A stretch of 64,000 nucleotides of DNA from Puffinus mauretanicus. Its lineage: Eukaryota; Chordata; Aves; Procellariiformes; Procellariidae. A model generated the notes under the pieces. The model had not been told where the DNA came from and ran no database searches. It worked only from the letters and a program-made list of their open reading frames with translations. Position 1 is the first letter of the stretch. Every line of letters begins with the position of its first letter. Positions 1-11,800 of the stretch are shown piece by piece. The position numbers and the translations under genes were made by a program. The stretch lies in contig JAJKFH010000374.1 of NCBI GenBank assembly GCA_023333565.1, forward strand, positions 1,302,001-1,366,000, in the 5' to 3' direction.

Positions 1-3000
1 GAGGCAGGATCAGCCTGCTGAAGGGAAGAGCACTGGCCTGGAGCACACGCTCTGACTTACCTGTCTCTCACCACCAACTAGCAGAGCCTGTACAACACCC
101 CCCAGGCGCAGTTACAAAATGGGTACCCCAGAGGGGGGTCAGAGCATCTCGGTATTGCCAACACAGCAGCCGCAACAACATCCATCTGGCCCTGCTAGTG
201 TTGACCTTCCTTTCAAGCCCACCCCAAACCCAGGAGTTACCCAACAATGTTATTTCCTAGGAGAGCTGGGTCAGGAATGGGTCATTTACTGGTAATCGGT
301 TAGGACAGGAACACAATGACCAGATGAGGGAAGCATCTGCCAGGGATATTCCCTCCCCCAGACCACTGCGCCTGGAAAAGCCGAGGAGCAAGGCCCAAAG
401 GCAGAGAGGAGAGAGGCCCCAGGGCAGAACAGCCAACAGCACAAACCACTTCCAGAACATAACAAAACACAAAGTACTTTAAATAATGAAAAAGGATCCC
501 AACCACAGACAGTGGAGGAAGAGAAGAAAATGTTGTTCAGCTGAGGGATGTCCAAGCTGATTCCCCCATGCTCACCTGGAGTCTCTGCACCCCAGACCCT
601 CAATAGCTTGCATATGGGATGAACGTGTCCTTTGGGTGCTAATTCAGAGTTACGGACCATACCTGTGCTGGGATGCTCACCTAAGAGACCTCTCTCAGTC
701 CGGCTCCCACGTGGCTTTATCACTGCTCTCCCATGCTGCACTAGACCACTTACAAATCCAGCCAGGTCTCTAATCTCTGAGATGTTTCCTGAAGCCCTAA
801 TTGGAAATTAAGGTCAGACCACCATCCTGCTCTGGTACTGCCAGCAACCAGGTCCCTCACCAAGTGTCCCTCTAAAACCGTCCACCTTCCCATGGCCCCC
901 GTACATTTTACAAAGGAGTGGGAAAAGCACTCGGGTCTGCGGGGAGCACATACACTTACCAACCTGCACCAACAAGAGGGACAAGGCACGACTGAAGAAG
1001 CCCTTGCAATGGAACAACTCTTTAGAGGGAGATCCTAAAGCACACAGTAGCTGTGCCAGCATCTTTAAGCTTTTACAGATCTTTACAGCTAGCATAATCA
1101 GAGAGCTCAAACACCAGGCTACAGGGTGTGCACGTCTGCACGTACTGAGTGGGTGCTACCTTGCCAAGGACTGCCAACATTTGCTCCCTTGGCATTTCAG
1201 CAGAGAATATCTACAGCATGCAGATCCGCGTATATGCAAGGGAAATGGCAAGGCACTGCCAGAAGATGCACCTGCTGTTGCAGATAATTGCAGATATGCC
1301 CTTTGTCAGCACATGTGCACCAGGGGCCTGACCTCCAGGGGTGCCGGGCATCCTCAGCCCAGCGCTGAGAAGAGTCAGGTCTCCTGTCGTCATGATCAGT
1401 AACATCAGGACCGCTCTAAGCACCACCACCCATCTCCACAGAAGAGACTCCATGCAAGCAGGTCACGGCAACTCAGACAAGCCTGTCTGTCCTTCCCTTT
1501 CACTCAACCATTCATGCCAGGAGTCACAATCTTGCTTGGTTTCAGTCTCCCAGACTGTTTGCCTTTGCTCCCTCCCCAGATCGTCTCATAGCCTTCACAC
1601 CTCCCTCCTCTGCTGCTGCAACGTCTGCTCTCCTCCGCGCTTCTCGCTATCAACAGTGGCAGTTCCCAGCTCGGGGCAGGGGAGATGCAGCCCCTGGGGA
1701 AACAGCATCAGGTAGACAGCTGAATACAGCAGAAGTGAATTTTCTGTCCTCAGTTACCTTTCATAGGCCTCCTCAAAGCAGCCCACGAGGCCCCCAAGGG
1801 ATAACAGACCACAGGATGAAAGCCACTGATCTAAGAGAAAAACCACAACCCACAGATTCCTTTGCCCTCTCTCATTTCATCTGTCTGCTAAAAATCACCT
1901 CGCCAGGCCTCTGCTTCCTCTTCTCACTCTGTCCCAACCTGGACCATGTACCCCACGGCGCTCGGTCTGATTTCCAGCACACCAAATAAAGGCTCGTGGC
2001 TGCTTCATCTTTAAAGCCTCCCTGCCTGGGCAGAGCAAGCACTACTGCAGATGCAGGAGGGACTTCCCTCGAGACACGGTTGCCTGTCAAAATATAACAG
2101 AAGCCTTTTATACCCCAAAAGGTCTTTCAAACTCACTGGGCACAACACTGAGCACAAACTGGTTTCACTCTGCTCCAGCCCCTGCAACAGAGCAGTGACG
2201 ACCACCCTGCCACACGCTGGCATGCCGCGCAGCAGTCCCACCCCCAAGAGGCTCCGCTCTCCAACCAACCTCATGCATCCTAGGGAAAAAAGCTCATGCA
2301 AAGGTTTGGTAGTCCCGGGTCATACGTACGGGTCCTGACCGCCTTCACAACACATCAGGCAGGATAGGCAGAGCCAAGAGTGGTTGCAGTTGTCATACAG
2401 AGGGAGGGCTGCAAAGCTGGCTTCCCAACAGTAAAAAATTATCCCCAAAACAAGAATGTACATCCAAACCCTGTTAACCACAATGGGGCTTAACCAGGCA
2501 CAGGGACGATGGGGGGCTGATCTGAGCCCTAGCAGGGCGTATCTTCCTTGCTAGCATCCCTGGCCCTCTGAACAAACCAACGCACGTGTTTGCTTTGCCT
2601 CTGTGCGGGCTGTGCTCGTGTAGCTGACAAATAGCCTCTCTCCATTCTTTCGGGATTACGTGTTTCAATAGCCAGCGAGAACTGGAAGCAAGTTCACGCG
2701 ACTGCCAGCTGTGGGCCATGATGCACCTTCCCCACAAGCCCCTCTCCCCCTGGCCCTGAAGCGGAGCTGCCATTGCTGCTGCTGCTGCTCACTCAGGTAC
2801 CCACAAAATGCCCGAGCTTCTTCCCACGCTGAGTGAGTGGAAAAACTTTTGTGTGCTCTGATCTGCAGCTTGTCGCCAGCAGCTTGCCCTTGAGGGCTTA
2901 ATGTAGTTATTTCTACCCCTGATGCCTATAATTAAATGAACATTTCCTTATGGCACTGAAGAGGCAGAGGAAAAACTGACTACAGGGAATTTTCATCCAT

Positions 3001-5533
3001 CCTGATTTATACTCCCTCAGCTCGGGCTCATTCACACAACACTAACAAGGAATCCTCTAAGCAGGCAGAAGGGAAAAAAAAACTTAAATAGCCCCCGTAC
3101 AGACAAGCACCTGGGGAGACAACAAGAGGGGAGAGACTATGTCCTTCCCTTCCCCCCCTGCTTTTAACCACATCATTTTCCTACTTGCAAAAGCAAAGGG
3201 GCTCAGATACCCTGGAGCCTGGAGTGATATTTCCATGCTCTGCCAGCAGACCTGTGCTGCCCAGCAGCCTGCTGGGATCCCAATGAGGCACAGGTCCCGT
3301 TTCAGCCCATCCCGCAGGTCTGCGGAGGCTCCCGATCCTGGGAGGTATGCTGCAGGAAGCCTTTCCCCCAGCGTCGAGGAATCTCGCTCCGTCCCTCCAG
3401 CTCTCACCCAGGTTTTAACCGTTCCTGTCCTGCGGGACTGGAGGAGCAAGGCTAGAGTACACTGAATTATTCCAGACTGGAATAGTTGAGCAAAGCTACT
3501 AACCAAAACAGGGCTTGATTTATAAATTCCCAGCAGTGTGCATCTCCACTTCTGATCTCCCATTGAGATAGGAGTCCAGGTGTCCGGAGATGCTTGGACA
3601 ACTGAGTCCAGCCCCCCAGAGCTGCCACAACCCACAAGGATTACCAGTTTCACCAGATTAGAAACTGAGCTGTCCCTCGGAGCTGCCGCTCGCCTCCCAC
3701 CCCTACGCCTCTCCCTGCTCGGACAGCAGAGAGGATCACAGGGAAAGTCGAGGACCCAAATGCTCCATATCATCACCAGCTGGACAGCAACACTAGAAAG
3801 TTTCCAGCAGCCTCAGCAGAATAGGAAACACACCCTCCCCTCAGCACAGCAGTATCAGCTGTGGTCCTTTCGGCCGCCAGATTTTAAAGCCACCACGAGG
3901 TCTGTCTCCTTCCTCCGCAGAGCAAATGTAGCTTTCAAGCGATGGGGATGGGGTCAATCCTCGCCTGCAGATCGGTGGGGTGGGAATATGGCAGTTCCCC
4001 CCCATGCACCTTGCCCTCCTCTGTGGAGGAGGCGGAGGTCTGGCTGAATTTGGGGACACGGGTCTCCTCCTGAGACACAGCTAAAGGACCTTTGCCAGTT
4101 GTGCCCGAGGTTTTACTTAATGTGAACAACCCGCCTGGAGGAAGCCACAAAACCAGCTCCCTGCTCAGCTCTGGAAAGGCTTATTGCTTCTGTGCCACAG
4201 AGTATCGGCACAAAACCCCAACAGGTTTTCTGATCCATTTTGCTCTTTAAGCGCACTATTGTTTGCAAACCTAAAAGGCTTTATCCCTTCTCTTAGGGGA
4301 GCCCCAGACGACAGGGGCGAGACACTGTACATACAGCTCACGGACAGAGTGGCTCCACAGATGACACGTTCCCCCATGAATATTTTCGGGAGACTGGGGT
4401 AATAAGAGAGATGTGCCAGGGGGCTGGATGTCACCGTATCACAGCTCGGTCGTGCTGGAAGACAGCGACTGGTTGGGAAATCAGCCCTTCCCTCCCTGCC
4501 AGAATGACTCAAGACAAAGACTCTCCCACTCTTTAAATGTCCCCGTTCAAAACTCCTGTTCCACACTAACCAGATTTCTGTACAAAAGGGATGGGGGTAG
4601 GGAGGGAGAGGGCAGTCTCAGCCTCACAGGTCTTTGGGGGGATCCCTTTGTTGGGAAATTTCCCCAGACTATTTAAAAATAGAAGCAAAGCCTTCATAAC
4701 TATTCCAAGTATAATTATTCCTGCACTTAATTGCCTTTCCCTGGCACCTTACCTTTCTCCAAATTTCAAGAGGAGGCTCTTGGGGGAACGCAGAGCAATT
4801 TGTGGTTCCCCTTCCTTTGTGCCAGTTTCGCAGTAGTTAGTAAAATTACGACGACGCCAGAAGAAGCCATCAATACAAGAGAAGGTGGTTTTGGGGGCAG
4901 CCCTGGCATAACAGGGTCTACCCTGCTGGAGCGCCGCAGCGGGCAGCACGCTCCGTCCAGGGCAACGTCCATCCGCTCCCCACACCGCAAGCGCTGTCGG
5001 TGCTGGCCACGGCGTGCGGGGTCCCCACAGGGACCAGCGCTGTGTACCCCATCTCTGAGGCAGGAGACCCCGGGTGAGCCCCCATCCCGGCAGGGTGAAA
5101 CCCATGTGCATCCAGCCCCCCGCGCTGGGAGCCCGGGGGTCCCCCGTCGCCTCCCGGGGCAGCGACCAGCCACTCCAGAGGGCTCCGATGCCCGGGTGGG
5201 GAGCGGTGCCGGTACCCAGGGAGAGCTCCGGCGTGGGGGACGGGGACCCGACACAGGTCCCCGTCAACCGGGGACCCGGGGGTGATGGGGACCTGCCTCC
5301 CGCAGAGGTCCCGGGGAATTGGACCCATGGCGGGCCGCGGTCCCCCAGGGTTGGGGCGCAGACCCGCACCCCGCCGGGGGTCCCGCTGCTCGCAGCGCTC
5401 CGGTGCCCGGCGAGGGGACCGACACCCGCCCGCTGCCCGGCGCTGCCCGGCCCCGCCGCGGGGGGTCCCGGCGGCCGGCCCGCCCCAGCCCACAGGGATG
5501 GCGGCGACCCCCGCCCCACCAGCCTTCACTCAC
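1..5533 (-). other. PODXL2: Probable PODXL2 intron 1 (partial)
   Basis: This stretch lies downstream, on the minus strand, of the first coding exon at 5534-5582 and is read as the start of a long first intron that continues past the left edge. No exon with a matching acceptor and conserved protein was recognised on either strand. The long open frames here, such as 3084-3776 minus, have no recognisable domain and mixed composition. GC content rises sharply from about 4.9 kb as the CpG island begins. A short GCT-triplet run lies near 2772-2790. Confidence 0.45.
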
Positions 5534-6130
5534 CGGCGGCGAGAAGCAGCAGCAACGCCGGGGCCCGGTGCAACGGCTGCATGGCGGCGGCCGCTGCCCT
5601 GCCGCGCCGCCTCTTCACGGGGAGCGGGGCCGCCCCGCCGCCCGCCGGGCTCTGCCCCTCGCCGCCGCGCCCGCCCGCCGCCCGGCCCCGCACTGCATCC
5701 CGCCGCCCGGCGCCGCCTCCTCCCGCCGCCGCTGCCCGCCGCTCCGGGGGCGGGGGAAGCGGCGGGGGGGGGGGTCCTAACTGCCCGCCGGGTGCGCAGA
5801 CGGAGCGGCCGGGGCAGAGGCGGGGCGCACCCGGTGATTTGCACCTAATTTCTGGCTGCGGAGCCGCCGCCGCCGCCCCCCGCCACGACACGGCCGCCCC
5901 CCGCTGCAGGGCCCGGGCACGCCGCCGCCCCCGGGCGCCCCGCGGCGCCCACAACGAGTGCCGGCGGCGCGGCTGCATGCGCCGGCGGTGGGTGATCAGC
6001 CCCCGCGGCGGGAAGGCGGGAGCCGCCGAACCCCTCCGGGGACGCCCCCCTCCGCCGGGCGAGGCGGGGGCAGGAGCCAGGGCCCCGGCAGGAAGGCAGC
6101 TCCCTGTCAGCCGAAACATCGGGGCCCTGA
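4920..6130. promoter_or_regulatory. CpG island over the PODXL2 promoter and exon 1
   Basis: The region is extremely rich in G, C and CpG, with a run of about ten G at 5765-5775, in contrast to the AT-balanced flanks. It covers the minus-strand start codon at 5580-5582, so the transcription start is expected to its right, within about 5.6-6.1 kb. Vertebrate promoters are often CpG islands of this kind. No TATA box is evident. The long open frames through this block, including a 453-codon plus-strand one, are an effect of GC richness because stop codons are AT-rich. Confidence 0.75.
5534..5582 (-). CDS. PODXL2: Endoglycan (podocalyxin-like 2), first coding exon, partial
   Basis: The exon encodes 16 codons plus one base. 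It begins MQPLHRAPA and runs into LLLLLAA, a short positively charged start followed by a leucine core, which is a signal peptide. The start codon has a strong context (GCCGCCATG) and the exon ends at a good GTGAGT donor. Human PODXL2 is a type I membrane sialomucin (a selectin ligand) that also starts with a leucine-rich signal peptide. The name rests mainly on position: PODXL2 follows MCM2 in the same orientation in human. The signal peptide itself is not conserved enough to prove identity, and all other exons lie beyond the left edge. It could be another secreted protein. Confidence 0.5.
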
Positions 6131-6235
6131 CAGATCGGTCCCCAGAGCAAAGATCCGTCTTCCGACCTGTCCTCAACTGCCCACGGCCCGCAGAGCCACT
6201 GTGCCTCCCTCACCCCCCAGCCACCACCTCACTTC

Positions 6236-8570
6236 ATAACCTGGAAAAACTTCTGTCCCAGGGCAACTTATTTCCCCGCCTCTGGAAGCCATCTGGTCCA
6301 ACCCCCCTGCTCAAGCAGGTTACCTACAGCCAGTTGCCCAGGACCATGACCAGATGGCTTTTGAGTATCTCCAAGGTTGGAGACTCCACAACCTCTCTGA
6401 GAACCCGTGCCAGTGTTTGGTCATCCTCACAGTAAAAAAAGCGTTCCCTAGGGGCAACCTCCTGCATTTCAGTTTGTGCCCATTGCCGCTGGTCCTGTCA
6501 CTGGGCAGCACTGGAAAGAGCCTGGTTCCATCTTCTTTATGCCCTCCCTTCAGGTATTTATACACATTGATAAGATCCCCCTCGAGCCTTCTCTTCTCCA
6601 GGCTAAAAAACAGTCCCAGCTCTCTCAGCCTTTTCTCATACGTGAGATGCTCCAGTCCCTTAATCATCTTTGCTGGACTCTCTCCAATTTGTCCATGTCT
6701 CTCTTACTGGGGAGCCCAGCACCGGACACAGCACTCCAGGTGGGGCCTTACCATGCTGAGTAGAGGGGAAGGATCATCTCCCTCAGCCTGCTGGCAATAC
6801 TTCGCCTAATGCAGCCCAGGGTACCATTAGCCTTCTTTGTGGCAAAGGCACATGGCTGGCTCATGTTCAATTTGGTGTCCACCACGACCTCCAGGTCCTT
6901 TTCTCCCAAGCTGCTTTCCAGCTGGGTGGCCCCCAGCACATATTAGTGCATGAGATTGTTCCTCCCCAGGTGCAGCACTTTGAACTTCATGAGGTTCCTG
7001 TCAGCCCTTTTCTCCAGCCTGTCAAGGTCCCTCTGGATGGCAGCTTGACCCTCTGGTTTATCATGCATTCCTCCCAGTTTTGTGTCATCAGCAAGGTAGC
7101 TGAGGGTACACTCTGTCCCATCATCCAGATCATTAATGAAGATGTTAAACAGGATGGGACCCACTATTGACCCGTGGGGTACACTGCTAGTTACTGGCCT
7201 CCAACTAGACCTTGTGCCACCACCCTCTGGGCCTGGCCATTCAGCCAGTTTTCAATCCACTGTCTGCTCATCCAGCCCATGCGTCAACAGCTTGTCTGTG
7301 AGGATGTTATGAGACACAGTGTCAAAGGCCTCCCTGAAGTTCAGGCAGACAATATCCACTGCTCTCCCCTCATCTACCAAGCCAGTCATTTCGCTGCAGA
7401 AATGTATTAAGTTGGTCAAGCATGACTTCCTCTTGGTGAAGCCATGCTGACTACTCCTGATGATTTTCTTGTTGTTCCTGTGCCTGGAAATAGTTTCCAG
7501 GATTAGCTGCTCCACCACCTTCCCGGGGATTGAGGTGAGGCTGACTGGCCTCTAGTTCCCTGAGTCCTCCTTCTTGCCCTTCTTGAAGATAGGAGTGACA
7601 TTTGCTTTCCTTCAGTCTTTTGGGCACTTCTCCCAGTCGCCATGATCAATCAAAGATTATTGAGAGTGGCCTTGCCAGCTCCCTCAGCACTCATGGGGGC
7701 TCTTTGAAGAGGCCAAAGTCTGCTCTCTTGAAGACCAGGGCTGTGAGCTTGCTTTTGACCCTCCTTCCTCCCCTCAGGATCCTGAACTCCACCATCTCAT
7801 GGTCACTGCAGCCAAGAATGCCTTTGACCTTCACATCCCCAATGAGCCCTTCATTGTTGGTGAGTATGAGGTCCAGCAGAGCATCTCTTCTTGTTGGCTC
7901 CTTTATCACTTGGAGGAGGAAGTTATCGTCAATACACTTCAGGAACCTCCTGGATTGCTTATGTTCTGCTGTGTTGTCCCTCCAGCAGATACCAGGGTGG
8001 AGCACATCTGCCTCCTTTTCAACCCTGAGGCTGGTGAACTTATGTTGTAGTTGTAAGTCCTCAGGGGGACCAGGAGCCTTCCTCTTGGTGTCAGAAGCTT
8101 CCATCCTTCACCTTCTCAGAGGTTGCGCTTACCTTAATATTAGGGGTGGACACTGCCTGCTTCTCTACTTCAGCTGGGGTTGAGGGCTCTTTGAGCTGTT
8201 TTGTCTCAGAGAAGGTTATGCCTATCTCCCTTTGATCTTCTCTGCAGCGGGATGCTGCCCACCTCCTCCTGTAACTCCTCCACTTGGTGGCATAGGTCCT
8301 CGAAGACAGCATGCCTGCTGCAGGACAGAGGGCCATTTCTCCCTGTGCCAGAGAGGCCCCAGGCGCTCGCTGCAGCCTGGGGCTTGGAGGGCTGCATCCG
8401 TCATCTGAAGCTGGGTCTGCATTGGAGCCTCTGCCCTTTCAGGGACAGCTGCTCCAACACCCGCTGGGGAAACCATTCTGTGGTGTGTCATCACCATATC
8501 CGAGACTGCCACAGTGGTACTGACTCAACTGACGCCCCCTTCTTCGTGCCCTTCTGCGCAAACTGCTGCA
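6236..8570 (-). mobile_element. CR1 LINE, minus strand, internally deleted and decayed
   Basis: Read on the minus strand, the order is 5' region with coiled-coil ORF1-like sequence (about 8570-8206, including FEDLCHQVEELQEEV), then the C-terminal part of the endonuclease (about 8035-7690, with ICWRDNTA, FLLQVIKEPTRRDALLDLI and CSDHEMVEF), then reverse transcriptase (7518-6943, with NLIHFCSEMTGLVDEGRA and the catalytic-site relative YLADDTK), then the 3' part (6940-6240). These are characteristic of chicken-repeat-1 non-LTR retrotransposons. The frame is broken many times. The end of ORF1 and start of the endonuclease are missing, so the copy is about half of full length and cannot move on its own. 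Its left end is the element's 3' end; a clear tail of 8-bp repeats was not seen. Confidence 0.9.
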
Positions 8571-8596
8571 TCTGTAAAAAAAAAAAAAATGTGTCG

Positions 8597-8828
8597 TGCA
8601 GCAGCTCTCTGTTTTGGTGGGTAGCACAGCAAAGAAACATGCTGAATATCATGCCGAAAATCATTATTACAGCAATAAGAAGTCCAACTGCTCTAATTAC
8701 GTTCAATTTCAAATTAAACACATCTTTAGCGGCCTCAGGCAAACATTAAATGACGCAAGCAAGGTCTTTGTCAGACAGGTGTCCAAGAAATAAGGCTCAA
8801 CAGGTCCTGTAGTACCACAGCAGTTGAG
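8597..8828 (-). pseudogene. CD9-like tetraspanin processed pseudogene fragment
   Basis: On the minus strand from 8828 the sequence reads LNCCG, then PVEPYFLDTC. After a shift of frame near 8743 it continues PEAAKDVFN, then the fourth membrane segment [18 protein letters not shown], then LCCA and NREL. This is the order at the end of CD9-type tetraspanins: the CCG signature and cysteines of the large extracellular loop, TM4, and a short tail ending in a CCA motif plus NRE. One base is lost in the CPEA region, two codons seem missing, and no normal stop follows. There is no intron between the loop and the tail. I infer a retroposed, dead copy. Sequence upstream of the CCG motif is not recognisable. 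Confidence 0.72.
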
Positions 8829-11800
8829 AGGGAACACCCACCAGCTCCCTGTGCTTCAGCCCCTCTCGCCAGCCCAAGGAGCCGCCACCTCAGAGGAGCT
8901 GTGCACCTCCTGGTCCAAGCCCAGCCAAGCATTTGAGAGACCTGGTCGAGCCCTGCACATCACAAGGCTGCAAACATGGTATGACTCCAAGCTGGAGGAT
9001 CCAAAAATGTATTGGTCCCTTCCCGTTAGGCATCCAGATCGTGTTTTCAAGCTTTCCTCAGCAGCTGCAGCTAGAAGCCTTTTTCTTTGGTTTCAAAACA
9101 ATTTTCTCCAGGAGGGGAGGAGATGCTAAAAGCCAACATTGTAAGCTCTGTGTGAGGAGACAGCCACACTGTCATGGCCTCATCAAGTGTCTTTGTGCTT
9201 GCAATGTTTGCACTGGGTGCTCGGTGCTCTACGTCTCCCATATGTCATGTCACTGAGACAACAGGACGTAGGTCTGGAGGTGATCAGGATTTTAAATTCA
9301 AATGTTCTTATCCCCCAAATAAGTGTTCATTAAAAATATTCTTGAGCTTTTTTTTCCTGTAAGAATTGAACCTTTTTATGGTTGAATCTCCTGAAAAAAA
9401 TAATGCTGGTATTTTTTTCTGGCATGAACTTGCTGGTTTTCAACAACTAAAGAAAGGTGTCATGTGCCAAAGATCGCTGAACCCTCTAGTGAATCAGCAG
9501 CCAACCGAAGGTACTTGGCATTATCGATACTGACCTTTACAGCTCCCACCAGACCAACACTGGCACATGTCACCCTTCGTGCAGTTGCCTGCCTCTTTTT
9601 GCCAGCTTTTTCCTTCCATCATCTGCTCCTGTGCAGCAGCTACCCCGAGCATGACAAGAGCAGGTAACAGACTGGCTGTACCCAACGTGGCAAGGCAAAG
9701 CTGACAGGCTGGAACCGAAGTAGTCGCTTCTGGCTTCTTTTGGACCACATCTTCCAGTGCTCTGAAAGTCCCTTTTATCCCATAATCAATGCAGCCCCCA
9801 GCCCCCGCTGAGCAGGAAATACAGCAGGAACTACTGAGCTGTCGCTTACCCATTAGATGAGATAAAAACACCTCAGCGCACTCAGATTCTAGTCCAGGCA
9901 TGGCATTTAATGAATGCTCTTGTCATTTTTCCCTTTGCTGTTGGTAATTTGGCTGTCTTAGCATGCAGGTGGCTTACAAGTGGGTAACTAAAAGCCTTTC
10001 AGATCTCCTGACCCTGCCACATCCAGCTCCCAAATTTTAGAAACTGAATCCAGTGTCTGAAGCAGTCTAATCACATCAAAGAAAGCACAAAAACACCCTC
10101 ACGTATTACACAGCCTTGAATCAGAGGGAAGGAAACCACATGGGCATGGCAGCGTGCACGCTTTCTATGAGGCTCGTGGTGCTCCCTGGATTTATTTTGA
10201 CGTTATACATCAATCTCGGACTGAGCAACAAAGGAGGAGTATGAAAGGAGAAGACACATCTTAGGCAAGAAAATAAAGTAAAATTAGTGGCAACATCAAT
10301 CAGCCAGGTCAGTGCTGCCAGCAGAGCAGAAAACAGCCAGCAGAGATGGGCAACACCAGTTCTCTTTAAAAACAGCATGAACTTAAACCCAGCACAGCCC
10401 CTGTGTCTTCATTTTATGCTCCCTGTTAGAGGTATGGCTGGCGCAGCTCTCTTCTGAGGTATTGACAGCTTTATAGGCAAAGGCTTGTCATTTCTCATTT
10501 GATCTCCTCCAGCCTCCCTACCTGGTATATATTCTCCAATGATGTTCAGAGCACTGGTAAAAGGTGCTTTACAATTGCACTAAATGCTTTTTTATAGCTG
10601 CTTCAAAGCTGTTCAGAATTTTTTCTCCGTATTACCATTATCTGTGCTTTCCTGTTCTTCCCCAAAATTGTTCAATTTCACAGTTACGTCTGTAAGGCAG
10701 AATCAGAAAGCAAAATTTCTTCTAAAATAGAAGAAATTTTAGACTGGCAAAACTGGAAATCCTTCTGCCATCTCCCCCTGTAAGTTACCGTAACAGCTTT
10801 TGCTTTCAGGAAATTCAGCCAGCTTTCCAATTTCAATTTAAGGATCACATTTTGTTCCAAGATACTTGCAAACAAATACTACTGAGGTAGAGGAATGAGG
10901 TGATAGCTAAGGGAAAGAATTTGGTGCCTAGGACTTGTTAATTAAAAAGAAATTAACCACAAAGTCTAATCTCAACAGAAATGTAACTCATTTTGAAACC
11001 CCAGTTAAAAAAAAAGCAACACATTAACTTGAAATATGCTGGTGAGATGTTTTATTCTCCTAAATACAGCAGAACTGAATCCACCTACAAAGGTGAAAGT
11101 GATCTATTGCCCTTGCTCAGCAGAGCAAGAAAGTAAACAATAAGCAAAACAAATAAGCAGTCAGATGTTAAGTTCTTGCAGTGTTAGAAAATGCAAGATG
11201 TCACTAGTACCAGGAAAAAGGTTTAACCCTTCTTTCTTTGCACACTGACAATTGTCCAGACAACAGAAGGTGATCTGTGCCCATTCTTAGGTCAGAAGGA
11301 AAAAACCTACTCTCAGACTCTGTCCCGTTACCTCGATTGCTGGCTCTTTGGGACAGAGACTGGGTGACACAGCAGACTTGTGGCACACCATGCAATTTTA
11401 CCCCATCTTCTATGAAGCTGTGCAGCCTTTTGGCATCTCCTGCCCCTGTAAGAGGAAAGCTTGAGAATTCCCCTGCCTAGCCCCTCCTTCCTTAGGCACA
11501 AGGAAAGATTTAACCTCTCCCTTGTTCTAGTATATGTGAATTTACTTCAGTGCCTCCGACAAGCTTTATATAAGCTTATTTGCTGACTCAGCCTTTTTAA
11601 TGCTGGGACACTGTGAAACATTTTGACTGTACCAAGCAGGGGTGGGTACCTGCTCTATTCTTGTATAGCCCAGGCACGCAGCCATTATCTGGGCAAAATG
11701 CACAGCTTCTGCTCTCATCCAAAATCCTGCTGGGGAAGACATATAATAAACACTTCAAGAGGAGTGACCTGGAGCAATTAATGCCTTCCAGGATATGCTG

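Noticed and set aside
3084..3776. 230-codon minus-strand open frame
   Set aside because: No recognisable domain, mixed composition, no splice partner; treated as chance within the PODXL2 intron.
5074..6435. 453-codon open frame on the plus strand
   Set aside because: It lies in a CpG island where stop codons are rare, has proline/arginine/glycine low-complexity composition, and runs into CR1 sequence. No domain was seen.
8491..8742. A working tetraspanin gene
   Set aside because: Frame is broken, the start and first three membrane segments are missing, and the end runs into CR1 without a normal stop.
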